This document shows, piece by piece, positions 25,686 to 36,310 of a stretch of 64,000 nucleotides of DNA. How positions within the stretch are numbered: the stretch's first letter is position 1; each line of letters starts with the position of its first letter. Below the pieces are notes generated by a model, which was not told the DNA's origin, searched no databases, and worked only from the letters and a program-made list of their open reading frames with translations. Source of the stretch: Procambarus clarkii (Eukaryota; Arthropoda; Malacostraca; Decapoda; Cambaridae); contig NC_091176.1 of the NCBI RefSeq assembly GCF_040958095.1, forward strand, positions 44,669,716 through 44,733,715, read 5' to 3'. The position numbers and the translations under genes are program-made.

Positions 25686-26385
25686 TATACATTACTTTTA
25701 TACGTATTAACTCACCTCTGTCTTTTCGGGGTTGAGCCTCTGGTGGTCACAACAGGTAACTCTAGCTGTGCCACTTAGCAGCAAACATTGCAGCATAGAA
25801 CTACCCTGTAGTATCACAACTCTACAAATGTGAACAGACCCAGTAAAATTAGCTGAAAAGAGAGAGATTTACTTTATAAAGTTAGTAGATGACCGTAACT
25901 CTTACTAATAATTAAAAAAAAAACAGTACTCACTAGGGGCCTCAAGGGTGACCAACTTTGGACAGGCATCTTGTTGCTGTTGTGGGTTGCCCATGTTCTC
26001 AAACAGCAGTATTCTGTATGATGAAGGCTCTTGTCTCGTCTCGGAATTTTATAGGCCAGAGACCCCACGCATCCCCCCTTAATATTATGGAAGGAGCAAG
26101 TAACCCCACATTCCCCACCCTCTTTACACTTTCTACATCTCCACTGTACTTATTATATGCTTGGTAAATATCTTATTTCATATAAATGATAATTAAGCAT
26201 CAACGTGTGGCTGTGTCTCACACAAGAATCTTTTGCACCATTGATAAGACCAAATAGCTAGGCCTCTGCAAAACGTTCTCTCACAAGGCTGCATCACAGG
26301 TAAATAATGTCTGGTGTATGATAGAACTCGCCTATCATTTAAGTCTAAAAGTATTTCAGAAAAGACATTTTTCAACTATAGCAAG
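25682..26385. other. No recognisable feature
   Basis: About 700 bp with only short reading frames and no motif I recognise. It may be further decayed sequence of the Maverick-like relic to the right, but nothing in it shows that. Confidence 0.4.
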
Positions 26386-26794
26386 GTTTAATTTAATCCC
26401 TGGTGGCTAACTTTATGTACAAAGATGATGCAATATAATCCACAAGTGAGACTAAAATCACTCTAGATTCTATACAATGATGTATGCACTTCTCTAACAT
26501 TATGTTTTTCAATAAACTTTTTAAAATAAGGACTATAAAAATCTGGCGATAGAGCAAATCTGTCAAAAAAGAATAAATGGCGAGTGAGCATGTCTAAGTA
26601 TATACACACACCCAATGCCCCATATATATTTTGCTGTCACTAGGTAAAATATTAGCTATAAAGACAATAGGTTTCATAGGGCTTTGTTTTAAAATATCAA
26701 TCTGCATAATCTCTTCGGCATTATAATACCGGAGATAATACACTTGTTCTCCAAGTTTATCTTGTAAATTTAAATTAATTTCTTGGCATTTCAT
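26386..26794 (-). pseudogene. Adenain-type cysteine protease relic (Maverick/Polinton or adintovirus-like)
   Basis: The minus-strand frame from 26794 gives MKCQEINLNLQDKLGE and then FIANILPSDSK followed by GHWVCVY, which is the His-Trp part of the active site in adenovirus-like (C5 family) proteases. Past 26594 the match continues only in another frame, with a CGLYC segment holding the expected catalytic Cys about 70 residues downstream. At least one frameshift therefore breaks it. Such proteases process capsid proteins in adenoviruses, Maverick/Polinton elements and adintoviruses. The neighbouring capsid relic at 26880-27855, on the same strand, supports the call. Confidence 0.7.
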
Positions 26795-26879
26795 TATTTT
26801 GTTGTTTTAAGCACCCATATCACAAAAAACAGTTCTTTGGTGGTCGATGGATAACATCCCGGTCGTTTCTGCAAAGAGT

Positions 26880-27855
26880 AGAATCAGTCTGTTATATGTA
26901 ACACCCCCCATCAAAAAGAAGTTCCATGCATAAGTTACCGGATTTCTCTACGGGTAGAGCATCTCTTGTATCTACCGCAGTTGGGTTAAATACAAATACG
27001 GATCTTCCTCTATTAAGTGGTCTGTATTCAAGAATGGAATCTCCAGTCCTATCGCCCGAATTGTTTCATAATAAAGTCGCGAATAATGATGGTGAAATTC
27101 ACTCAAAATACGATATACGGCGATATTATTTACATAAATGGCTATATTACTTATCTTACCATTTTCGAAATACAAACCATTTTCGGTATATTCACCGGCA
27201 TAAGCGCTCATTGGAACTACAACCATATATAATTTATGAGGTATGACGTGAGACCAGGGCTGATCAATCAAGAGACTCGTCTGATTCGCTGCTAAGACAT
27301 AGTTTTTAGATAGTGTCTTGTTGTAAGTATATGTTGCACTTTCTGCTGAAGCTGTCAAAGAGTTATTCAAAGTAAGATATGCAGTTGGTTAAGGAAAAAC
27401 ACGGGTCACCAATAATTTCGCATAATCCAAATGGACTCTAAATTTAGAGGCATCTGCAGCGCTCGAATTTAGAATCCAAGCTTGTGGGGGAAAGTTCGAA
27501 TCTTAGATGTAAATCAATATTATCTAAGATATACTGATCTAGGGTAGAAATATCCAGGGCTGAGGGAAAACACATTGATCGCCCATTAGTTTTACAGTCA
27601 TTAATAAAATCTTTCTCATTCGCATTGGTAAAATAGGTGTTAGTAAATTTTTAATGATGCCACTTCCCTTCCTATCACTGCGAAAGGCACCAATTCGACT
27701 TAGCGTGGCCATCTTAGAAGTTGGCATGTATGTATTTACTTCTATAAAAGACTAGTAATTGAAATTAGAATTAGATTCAATCACTTGTTCTCCTAAAAAG
27801 ACTTGCACGCTTTTAAATACCGTATTTGACAACCCATTAATAAATTCCACATTAT
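26880..27855 (-). pseudogene. Major capsid protein relic (Maverick/Polinton or adintovirus-like)
   Basis: Pieces in several minus-strand frames resemble, in order, the double jelly-roll capsid protein of Maverick/Polinton elements. First comes a VFLGEQVIESNSNFNY segment (about 27780), then MATLSRIGAF (about 27710) and DLHLRFELSP (about 27500). Last is a 132-residue open piece at 26972-27370 with SLLIDQPWSHVIPHK and ISNIAIYVNN, followed by a GNLCMELLFD tail near 26910. Stops and frameshifts interrupt it, and the left (5') end is cut at 27856 by a PLE end. The family assignment rests on the remembered pattern of these proteins, without a search. Confidence 0.62.
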
Positions 27856-28040
27856 GCAGGCGATGAGTCACAATAACGTGGCTAAAGTATGTTGACCAGA
27901 CCACACACTAGAAGGAGAAGGGACGACGACGTTTCGGTCCGTCCTGGACCATTCTTAAGTCGATTATGATGAAGTAGAGACAGGCAATAAATAGGGAAGA
28001 GAAAGGTGAGGAGCAAAGGTGTAGTAGAAAGGATAGTAAA
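27856..28040 (-). mobile_element. 3' end of a PLE-3-type element
   Basis: It matches 30672-30850 closely, including the CAGGCGATGAGTCACAATAA boundary. It carries the same hairpin on the minus strand: stem GGTCC/GGACC at 27936-27950 and GAAAC at 27931-27935. Only the noncoding tail is present. It ends in an (AAAT)n run. Confidence 0.8.
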
Positions 28041-28044
28041 TAAA

Positions 28045-28190
28045 TAATAAATAAATAAATAAATAAATGCTTATTCAGGTAAAGTACATACATACGAGAG
28101 ATTTTCCAAAATTCGATCAATTTATAGATAGAGCTAGTATATACAATGCCTAAAGCCACTATTACGCAAAGCGTTTCGGGCAGGAAAAAC
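28045..28190 (-). mobile_element. SINE 3' fragment
   Basis: The minus strand reads CCTGCCCGAAACGC and AGTGGCTTTAGG, then an AT-rich tail ending in (TTTA)n. The CTGCCCGAAACGC and TAGTGGCT segments recur in the complete SINE at 36385-36660, so this is a 5'-truncated relative without the tRNA-like head. Confidence 0.6.
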
Positions 28191-28199
28191 ATTAATGAC

Positions 28200-29392
28200 T
28201 AAAAATTAATACTAATTGAGTCTAAAGAATAAAATGTGTTGAGAACAAATAAAAATAAAGACAAAAAAGGGGGGAACATGGCTGAAAAAGCAGCACAAAT
28301 AACAATTAGGTCGACAAACAGCGTTGTGTTTTTTTTTTCGAAAACAGACATGGGTTGACAATAGAGGGAACCCGGATCCAGCGTCCGAGCACGGAGCAGT
28401 GATGACCGCGGCATCTGTGGGTCAGCTCCCGAAACCCCCTCCAAACGGACGACGACACCTGGTGAGGACGGCGTGTACTGGCCACAAGGGCCAGTTTCCA
28501 GTCCTGTGCAGCTCACAACACCACCACTGCTGACCTCTGGTGAGGTGGTGCTCAGACTACAACGCCATCTATGAAGTGGATGTGTCGGGCGTTTGTGTCT
28601 GAGCCTGTAAGTGAGGTGTTTTAGTGTCCCAGTTATTGATGACGTGTCTGCTTACAGAGTCGACCTGGGACTGCTGTGATGAAAGCTGAGTCAGTCTACC
28701 CAAGGCAGCCGTCTCCATACCTTGTGCTTTGCTGCAGCAGTTGTGAAGTCGTCCCCCGGAAGAACACTGTGGTGTGTTACCCTGCCAGTGGAGTGGCAGT
28801 AGAAGGATTACCCGGGACCGACTGCTGGAGACGATCATCCACTGGGGTATTGAGGACAGGAGAGCGATCTGTGGTGTCCCACGAGGCTCCTGTCTAGGGC
28901 GTTCCCCTTATATCGTTCGTGGAGTGGCCTGACCAGCCTTGCTGATCCGGAACCTGCCAGCAGACCAGCTGGATGTGTGGTTGACGGCCTCCACGGCGGT
29001 GCCCCCAGTGGACCTGTGTTTTGGCTGACCTGTGGCCAGGGTAGGCTCAGCATTCCCAGAGGATTCGTTGTGAGGCCACGAGAAAGCACCGAGGACTCAG
29101 CACCGAGCGTCTGGATCCAGAGTCTTCAGCAGAAGACAATTGTGTGAATAATCCCCTTGTATAGTGTTAATACCCCTCCCCCTGTGCACTCTTTTATATA
29201 TTATTTATTTGGTGATGGTGATAATTATAGTCTTAAGTTCGTAACTTTCTTTCCCTTCCCCTTTAAGTTACTTGCGTCACGGATCACATCCCTTGAAAGC
29301 CACTACTGGCTTGGGGTCGGATATAACTTCCTCTAACAACATCAGAGTAAGAACCCCGTTGCGTCCCGAGAGGGCCGTAACAGTAAGGTAGG
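28200..29392. other. Unidentified sequence
   Basis: About 1.2 kb of moderately GC-rich, noncoding sequence with only short open frames. Its right end, GGCCGTAACA, could be an LTR terminus, but I find no TG start or target duplication to support that. Confidence 0.35.
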
Positions 29393-30662
29393 TTACAGGG
29401 AATTTATTAGGTAGTGCTTCGTTTTTACCTTAAACTGGTTGAGAGAGGTACAGTCTTTAACATGGTTGGGAAGGTCATTCCACATTCTGGGTCCCTTGAT
29501 TTGTAGAGCATTTCTAGTTTGATAAATTCGTACTCTTGGAATATCAAAACTGTATTTATTTCTGGTGTGGTGCTCATGGGTTCTGTTACAACCTTCAATG
29601 AAGCTTTTGAGGTCAGGATTGGCATTACAGTTCAGCGTTTTATATATGTATAATACACATGAGAGAATGTGCAGCGACTTAATATCCATCATATTCAGAG
29701 ATTTGAGTAGATGTACCGAGTGATGTCTGTGGCCAGAGTTTGATATTGTCCTAATAGCAGCTTTGTGTTGAGTAATTAGTGGACGTAAATGATTTTGGGT
29801 AGTAGAACCCCAAGCACAAATACCATAGTTGAGATATAGAGAGATGAGGGAGTAATAGAGAGAGTCACCAGGGCAGGGTACATAATATCTGTTCTTAGAA
29901 AGAATGCCAACAGTTTTTGAAACTTTTTTTTATATATTTAGAATGTATCCCTGGAAATTCAACTTGAGGTCAATGAGAACGCCAAGGAATTTGCCATCTA
30001 ATTTGTTACAAATTTGGGTATTGTTTATTTTGATATTTATTTGATTAGAGGATTTATTGCTAAACAGAATATAGAAAGTTTTGTCAATGTTAAGGGTGAG
30101 TTTGTTGGCAGTTAGCCAAAGATGGACTTTATTTAGCTCAGTATTTACTGTGGCATTCAGAGCAAGGGGGTCAGGACTGGAGTAAATGAAGGTTGTGTCG
30201 TCAGCAAATAGAATTGGTTTGAGGTGTTGGGAGGCATTTGGAAGATCATTAATGTAGATGGGAAAGAGGAGAGGGCCAAGTATGCTGCCCTGAGGAACAC
30301 CGATGTTGATGGGTAGGGTGGGAGAAATTGAATTATTCACAGAAACATACTGAACCCTGTCAGTAAGGTAAGATTTGAGGTATTGCTGGGAGCGTCCTCT
30401 GACTCCATAATGATGTAATTTAAGAAGGTTTTGGTGGTTGACAGTGTCAAAAGCCTTACGCAGGTCCACAAATAACTCAACAGGGTACTCTGTTTTTATC
30501 AAGTGCTGCATGAATCAAGTTAATCATAGTAATAAGTGCATCGTTAGTGCTTTTTTGGGGTCTGAAGCCATATTGACAAGAGCTAAGTATATTGTGTTTG
30601 ACTAGATAAGAGTAAAGCTGCTTGTACATTAGTTTTTCAAATATTTTTGACAAGTTAGGCAT
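29393..30662 (-). pseudogene. 5'-truncated non-LTR (LINE) retrotransposon, RT and C-terminus
   Basis: Three minus-strand frames make up the C-terminal half of a LINE ORF2. The first (30662-30477) has KIFEKLMYKQL and YGFRPQKST. The next (30511-29930) has motif A VDLRKAFDTVNH, motif B GVPQGSILGPLLF and motif C FADD. The last (29692-29393) has the typical C-terminal RNALQIKGPRMWNDLP. Frameshifts near 30490 and stops between 29930 and 29692 inactivate it. The endonuclease and ORF1 are absent; the 5' end is cut where PLE-3 begins. It looks like a Jockey- or CR1-related element. Confidence 0.82.
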
Positions 30663-31945
30663 GATTGATATACAGGCGATGAGTCACAATAACGTGGCTG
30701 AAGTATGTTGACTAGACCACACACAAGAAGTTGAAGGGACGACGACGTTTCGGTCCGTCCTGGACCATTCTCAAGTCGATTGTGATGAGGAGGTAGAGAT
30801 AGGCAATAAATAGGCAAGAGAGAGCTGAGGAGGAAAGTAAGGTGTAGAGGATAGTAGTAATAATGAGAACTGCAGCTCCTATTATAACCACCGAAGGAGA
30901 TAGTAATAGGAATAAGAAGAGGATAGCAAGGGAGCGTAGGAGAAGAAAATGAACAGAAAAAGGGGAGAAGAGAGAAAGAAATGGAAGGAAAGAGAAAGAA
31001 AGATAAATGGAAGGGGTAAGCTTGTGTTAAGTCACGTTTGTTAGAAAGATTAGAGCATTTGAGTATATACTGTGAAAGGGAAGAGTCCACAGCAACAAAG
31101 CCAGGACTCAAGGTCATGTTGGGTACATTGTGTATTAGAACCGATTCTACAAGACGGCGCCTGTGTAGAGTAGAGGCAGGAAAGATTATTTTGGAGGAAG
31201 ACCAATCAATGGGATGATTAGAATCCCTTACATGGCAGAAGAGAGCATTGTTAGTGTCTGCAGACTTAACACTTCTCTTGTGTTCTTTAAGTCTGTCATT
31301 CAGTGTACGGCCAGTTTCGCCAAAGTATTGGAGAGGACAAGATGAACAGGAAATAGAGTAGACACCAGCAGCAGGAGGAGCAGTGTGAACTAGATTGCTA
31401 CGAAGTGTGTTAGTTTGTCGAAAGGCGACTTTAATGTCAAGAGGACGAAAGGTATTGGTAAAAGTTTTGAGTTCAGATATGAAGGGAAGGCATAGTACAG
31501 TGCTACTAGTGTTGGAAGCAGGTTTAGGATGAAAGAAATTTCGTTTAGCTTGAGAGTAGGCACAGTTGATGAAATGCAAAGGATAACCAAGGCGAGAGAA
31601 GGATTTGTAGATAAAGGCAATTTCAGAATCGAGAAACTGGGGGTCGCTGATGCGTAGAGCGCGGAGGAAGAGAGAGACGAGGACACTTTTCTTAACAGAA
31701 GGAGGATGGTAGGAAAAGAAGTGAATGTACATGCCACTATGCATGGGTTTACGGTAGACAGAGAAAGAGAACCCAGACACAGAGCTGTGAACATGAACAT
31801 CAAGAAAAGGAAGGAGGGAATTAGATTCCCACTCAACTTTGAAATGGATAGAAGGAGCCAGATTGTTAAGAGAGGCGAGGAAAGGCTGGAAAAGATTAAG
31901 GTCATGAGGCCATAAAGCAAAAATGTCATCAACAATTTCTTTCAT
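30629..31945 (-). pseudogene. PLE-3 protein: RT end plus GIY-YIG endonuclease
   Basis: The frame opens at MKEIVDDIFAL, in which VDDI is the catalytic motif C of the RT, so everything before it is missing. Then come LPFLDVHVHSS (the conserved segment after the palm), a helical region, and GIY-YIG with GVYSISCSSCPLQYFGETG: two Cys lie between the GVYS and YFG strands, followed by RTLNDRLKEH with the catalytic Arg and LVESVLIHN with the metal-binding Glu. The protein proper probably ends near 31020; the remaining low-complexity frame to 30629 is tail and crosses the element boundary. It is only distantly similar to PLE-1. Confidence 0.8.
30747..30775 (-). ncRNA. Hammerhead-like hairpin in the PLE-3 tail
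   Basis: Minus strand: CTTGAGAA (30768-30775), stem GGTCC/GGACC (30762-30766 with 30752-30756), 5-base loop, GAAAC (30747-30751), then GTCGTCG. Same arrangement as in PLE-1 with every stem pair different or shifted yet complementary. Confidence 0.5.
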
Positions 31946-32009
31946 CCTAAACCTGCTTCCAACACTAGTAGCACTGTACTATGCCTTCCCTTCATATCTG
32001 AACTCAAAA
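31942..32009 (+). repeat. Inverted piece of PLE-3 coding sequence
   Basis: CCTGCTTCCAACACTAGTAG and the bases up to 32009 are the reverse complement of about 31470-31540 in PLE-3. It joins PLE-3 to the minisatellite and supplies the start of the long (MASPPA)n reading frame, which is therefore not a gene. Confidence 0.85.
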
Positions 32010-33148
32010 CTGGTGGCATCACCACCAGCCAAGGAGTCACCATCAGCCTTTGCGTCACCACCAGCTATTGCGCCACCACCAGCAATGAAATTATCCCTAG
32101 CTATTGTGTCATCACCATTCATGGCGTCACCACCAGCAATGGCGTCACCACCGGCCATTGCGTCACCACCAGCCATGGAGTCAACACCAGCCAAGGAGTC
32201 ATCACAAGCCGTGGTGTCATCACCAGCCATTGCATCATCTCCAGCCGGTGCGTCACCACCATCCATGGCATCACCACCAGCCATGGAGTCATCACCAGCC
32301 ATGGTGTCATTACTTTCCATGGCGTCATCACCATTAATGGCGTCTCCACCAGCCATGGCGTCACCACCAGCCATGGCGTCACCACCAGCCATGGCGTCAC
32401 CACCATTAATGGTGTCTCCACCAGCCATGGCGTCACCACCAGCCATGGCGTCACCACCAGCCATGGCATCACCACCAGCCATGGCGTCACCACCAGCCAT
32501 GGCGTCACCACCAGCCATGGCGTCACCACCAGCCATGGCGTCACCACCATTAATGGCGTCTCCACCAGCCATGGCGTCACCACCAGCCATGGCGTCACCA
32601 CCAGCCATGGCGTCACCACCAGCAATGGCGTCATCACCAGCAATGGCGTCACCACCAGCCATGGCGTCATCACCAGCAATGGCGTCACCACCAGCCATGG
32701 CATCACCACCAGCCATGGCATCACCACCAGCCATGGCGTCACCACCAGCCATGGCGTCACCACCAGCCATGGCGTCACCACCAGCCATGGCGTCACCACC
32801 AGCCATGGCGTCACCACCAGCCATGGCGTCACCACCAGCCATGGCGTCACCACCAGCCATGGCGTCACCACCAGCCATTGCGTCACCACCAGCCATGGCG
32901 TCACCACCAGCCATGGCGTCACCACCAGCCATGGCGTCACCACCAGCCATGGCGTCACCACCAGCCATGGCGTCATCACCAGCCATGGCGTCACCACCAG
33001 CCATGGCGTCACCACCAGCCATGGCGTCACCACCAGCCATGGCATCACCACCAGCCATGGCGTCACCACCAGCCATGGCATCACCACCAGCCATGGCGTC
33101 ACCACCAGCCATGGAGTCTCCACCAGCCATGGCATCACCACCTGCGGA
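32010..33148 (+). repeat. 18-bp minisatellite array 1
   Basis: About 60 copies of ATGGCGTCACCACCAGCC and variants occur. The period of 18 keeps all frames open, so both strands seem to encode long repetitive chains (MASPPA on plus, GGDAMA on minus). There is no sign of a gene: no promoter, no non-repeat domain, and the 5' end is PLE antisense. The array abuts the end of a BEL/Pao LTR at about 33150. Confidence 0.92.
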
Positions 33149-33149
33149 A

Positions 33150-34300
33150 AATATTAGCAAGCCTTAATTGTTTTTATTCTGTGAATATTCAAATATTTAC
33201 TTTATTTTTATTTTTTAATTGACTTTAATATTATATTTTTTTTTATTTGATTATTTTTTTCTGAGTTAGTTCTTAGTTCTTAGTTAGTTAGTAGTGGACT
33301 CTATATATTCTAATTCAGCCTGCAAAAATATTTCACACACAGTTGTGGGGAAAATTTGTAGCTTAAACCACTTGGAGGTGGATCCTTCCTAAACCACATA
33401 TTGTTTACCTAGTCTTTGATATATAAATTTAAAATCATACCATATGGTGGTCTAATCTACTGTAATTATAATTAATATATCTACAGTATAAAATAAAAGG
33501 GGGCCTTAGATGATACTGTTGGTGGAGAATGCTAAGGCTGTGTAATTGTAGCATCAGAATTAGGTGTGGCCCTGTGCCTCAGAGTGTCACGTAATAGCGG
33601 CTGTCTGGAGGCCTACAAGGCTTGATGTACAGCTAGTGGCTGCAATCACAGTTATATTCGTCTGCTCAGTTTCTTGTAACTCCAACACACAATTACCTGC
33701 CGAGTGTAAGGAATTAATAATAGTTCCCTAAACATATAAGTACAGGTATGACATGGACTATGTGTGTGTAATGCTGAGTAAACTCACTTCGTTTGGGGAT
33801 TTAAGCCCACGTTTTAAATATATTTCCTACAATAATAATAATAATAACGGCCAGTATTAAATGCAATAGAAATACCGAAAGTTGTTCTGCCCTTTGTTCA
33901 TGAGATCTTCCGTTGGGCGGATTGTAGAGAACCCTCTGTCGAAGCTCGGAGAAAGAACCCTTATGTGTTGTAAAATTTGTCAGGGAGTGCTTCCTCACTG
34001 TGTTTACAAATAGCTGCGTATACGTGACAATGCCCTAAGGGAGACGTCCCAAAATATGTGGTGGTTGTATTTATGATTAAGGAATAGAGAGTTAAGCTAT
34101 ATTCCTGGTGTTGGAAATTATATTCAATCATAGTGAACACTTTTTTATTAAATTTAAATACTAGACTGAGGTTTAAAAAGAGATGAGATATATAATATAT
34201 GTCGTGTTGTGTGATGTCATGGAATACCCGTTCTCTTTTTCTTTAATGGGTAACTTATGTTATTATGTGTGTGTCCGATTTCCGACATAATTCCAGGGAA
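33150..34300 (-). repeat. BEL-1: LTR of a minus-strand BEL/Pao element
   Basis: It is the inverted copy of 36311-37732 without the SINE found there. It directly follows, on the minus strand, the BEL integrase remnant, so it is the 3' LTR of a truncated copy. Its end (TTTTCCGCA on the minus strand) meets the minisatellite. The short frame at 33801-33998 is LTR sequence shared by both copies, not a gene. The exact left boundary is uncertain because of a poly-G run at about 34302-34312. Confidence 0.8.
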
Positions 34301-34384
34301 GGGGGGGGGGGGAGGAACACGGGTCAAAGTCCTGGTAAAGACTGCGATATCTTTATTCCTCACCCTCAGAATTACTGAGGTTCT

Positions 34385-34975
34385 TTAATTTGAGCTTGCA
34401 TTGCTTTGCCGCAGTCCGCTCGGGCAGATGTCCCTTACTGGCTCTTCAGGTGCTGGAAGTCGTTCGTCTTCTTTTCTTGCCAGTTCTAAAAAAACAAATT
34501 TCTCTAATGTTTTGAGAGTAGTGTTGCCTCGGCATTTTACTTTTACTATTCTCAAGATGCCCTGACGGTCTGGATTAACAGAGACTATTTGGCCTATAGG
34601 CCACTCTGAGCGTGGCCCATCACTGTCTACCAGAACGATGTTGCCAGGGTTCAAGTAAATTCTGTTGTAGGAGTTGTTTGACCTGTAATGATACTCCCTC
34701 AGAGCAGTAAGGTATTCTCGAGTTCATACGTCATTCCACTGACTTATCACCCCCTGATAGATGTTTGAAACATTGAACCAAATCACTCTCTCTGACATAT
34801 GAAGGTTCCTCTGGTTCCTCGTCCATAAGTGACACTAGGGTGCTGAGAGGTCTCCCATACATCAGATGAGCTGGACTTAATCGTTCACGCTGCAAAACAT
34901 CATCAGAGAGGTAGGTAAGTGGTCGGTTATTAACTCGTGTTTCTATCTCAATGGCTTGCTGGAGAGCCTAGGTCA
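34385..34975 (-). pseudogene. BEL-1 integrase C-terminal remnant
   Basis: The minus strand encodes a VNNRPLTYLSDD segment followed by LSPAHLMYGRPLS (about 34960-34850), typical of the end of BEL/Pao integrases. Next is a stop-interrupted stretch and then an 89-residue open piece (34654-34385) with MNPGNIVLVDSDGPRSEWPI, the DUF5641-type C-terminal domain. All upstream pol and gag is missing; the 5' cut is at about 34975. Stops at about 34735 and a frame change show decay. Confidence 0.8.
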
Positions 34976-35409
34976 TCAGCATTCCAAATTGTAGGGCATT
35001 TGTGGAAAAAGTTAGAGCGAGCAGTAGCTTTTATTTGTAAAAAGTTGAGGAGACAGAAGTGAACAGAGCGGAGTAGCTGAGGGGCGTGAGCCAACCGCCA
35101 CCCGCTCCGTCCCCATAGCAACGCAGGCGGCCATCTTGGAGGCCTCCTTGAGGGCCAAGCCATCGCCTGTGTTAGACATAATCTTTGCTCAGTCGGCCAG
35201 CTGAGTAAAGGCAAAGTGGCGGTAGCTACTAATACATCTCCATGAGCCACCAACGACGACGATAATCCGTGGGAACAGGCAGAATCCGGGAACTCTTCGT
35301 ATTTGCCTGTGTTAGCCACCTACAAGCATTGTGCCAGTGTATGGTAGGACGTATGTGTGCGTGAGTGCCGGCTGTTCAAACGAGTAAGTACCACCTGTGT
35401 GTATTTGGT
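34976..35409. other. Unidentified junction sequence
   Basis: About 430 bp between the truncated BEL-1 and minisatellite array 2. No motif recognised. Confidence 0.4.
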
Positions 35410-36310
35410 GATTCGAGGCTGGTGGTGATGCCATGGCAGGTAACGAAACCATAGTTGGTAATGACACCATGGCTTGTGATGACGTCATAGCTGGTGATGC
35501 CATCATTGTTGGTAGTGACGCCATGGCTGGTGGTGACTCGATAGCTAATGGTGATGCCTTGGCTGGTGATGGCACCATGGCTGGTGATGACTCCATGTCT
35601 GGTGGTGACGCCATGGCTGGTGGTGATGACCCCATGGCTGGAGATAACGCCATGGCTGGTGATGACGCCATGGATGGTGGTGATGCTATAGCTGGTGATG
35701 ACGATGCTATGGCTGGTGGTGACGCCATGGCTGGTGATGATGCCATGGCTGGTGGTGACACCATGACTGGTGATGACACCATAACTAGTGGCGACACCAT
35801 AGCTAATGGTGATGCCATAGCTGATGATGATGATGCCACGCTGGAGGTGACACCATAGCTGGTGTTGACACCATGGCTGGTGGTGACACCATGACTGGTA
35901 ATGATGCCATGGCTGGTGGTAACGCAATGGACGGTGGTGACGATTCCATGGCTGGTGGTGACGATGGCATGGCTGGTGGTGACGATGGCATGGCTGGTGG
36001 TGACGATGGCATGGCCGGTAGTGACGATACCTAGGATGGTGTTGACGATGCCTTGGCTGGTGGTGACGACATGGCTAATGTTGACGATGTCATGGCTTGT
36101 GGTGACGCCATAGCTGGTGGTAACGGCATGGCTGGTTGTGATTCCATGGCTGGTTGTGACGCAATTGCTGGTGGTGACGCCATGACTGGTGGTGACGCCA
36201 TGGCTGGTGGTGACGTCATGGCTGGTGGTGACGCAATAGCTGGTTGTGACGCCATAGCTGGTGGTGACGCCATAGCCGGTCGTGACGCCATGGCTGGTGG
36301 TGATGCCATG
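35410..36310 (+). repeat. 18-bp minisatellite array 2 (more diverged)
   Basis: The unit is GGCTGGTGGTGACGCCAT with many 18- and 21-bp variants, in opposite orientation to array 1. It abuts the start of the BEL-2 LTR at about 36311. Apparent coding frames on both strands are a consequence of the period. Confidence 0.9.

Larger units (their letters stand above)
30672..32009 (-). mobile_element. PLE-3: 5'-truncated Penelope-like element of a second type
   Basis: The minus-strand coding part holds the end of RT and a GIY-YIG domain. Its 3' boundary at 30672 is shared with the fragment at 27856. At its 5' end a short piece of its own coding sequence (31942-32009) is repeated in inverted orientation, the kind of end rearrangement also seen in PLE-1 and PLE-2. 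Confidence 0.8.

Noticed and set aside
28200-29392. Solo LTR ending GGCCGTAACA
   Set aside because: No matching TG start, polypurine tract or target duplication could be found, so it stays unidentified.
31923-33167. A 414-residue (MASPPA)n protein and its minus-strand counterpart (GGDAMA)n, with similar frames at 35.3-36.4 and 52.8-54.5 kb
   Set aside because: The 18-bp period keeps every frame open. The N-terminus of the first is antisense PLE-3 sequence, and there is no independent domain.
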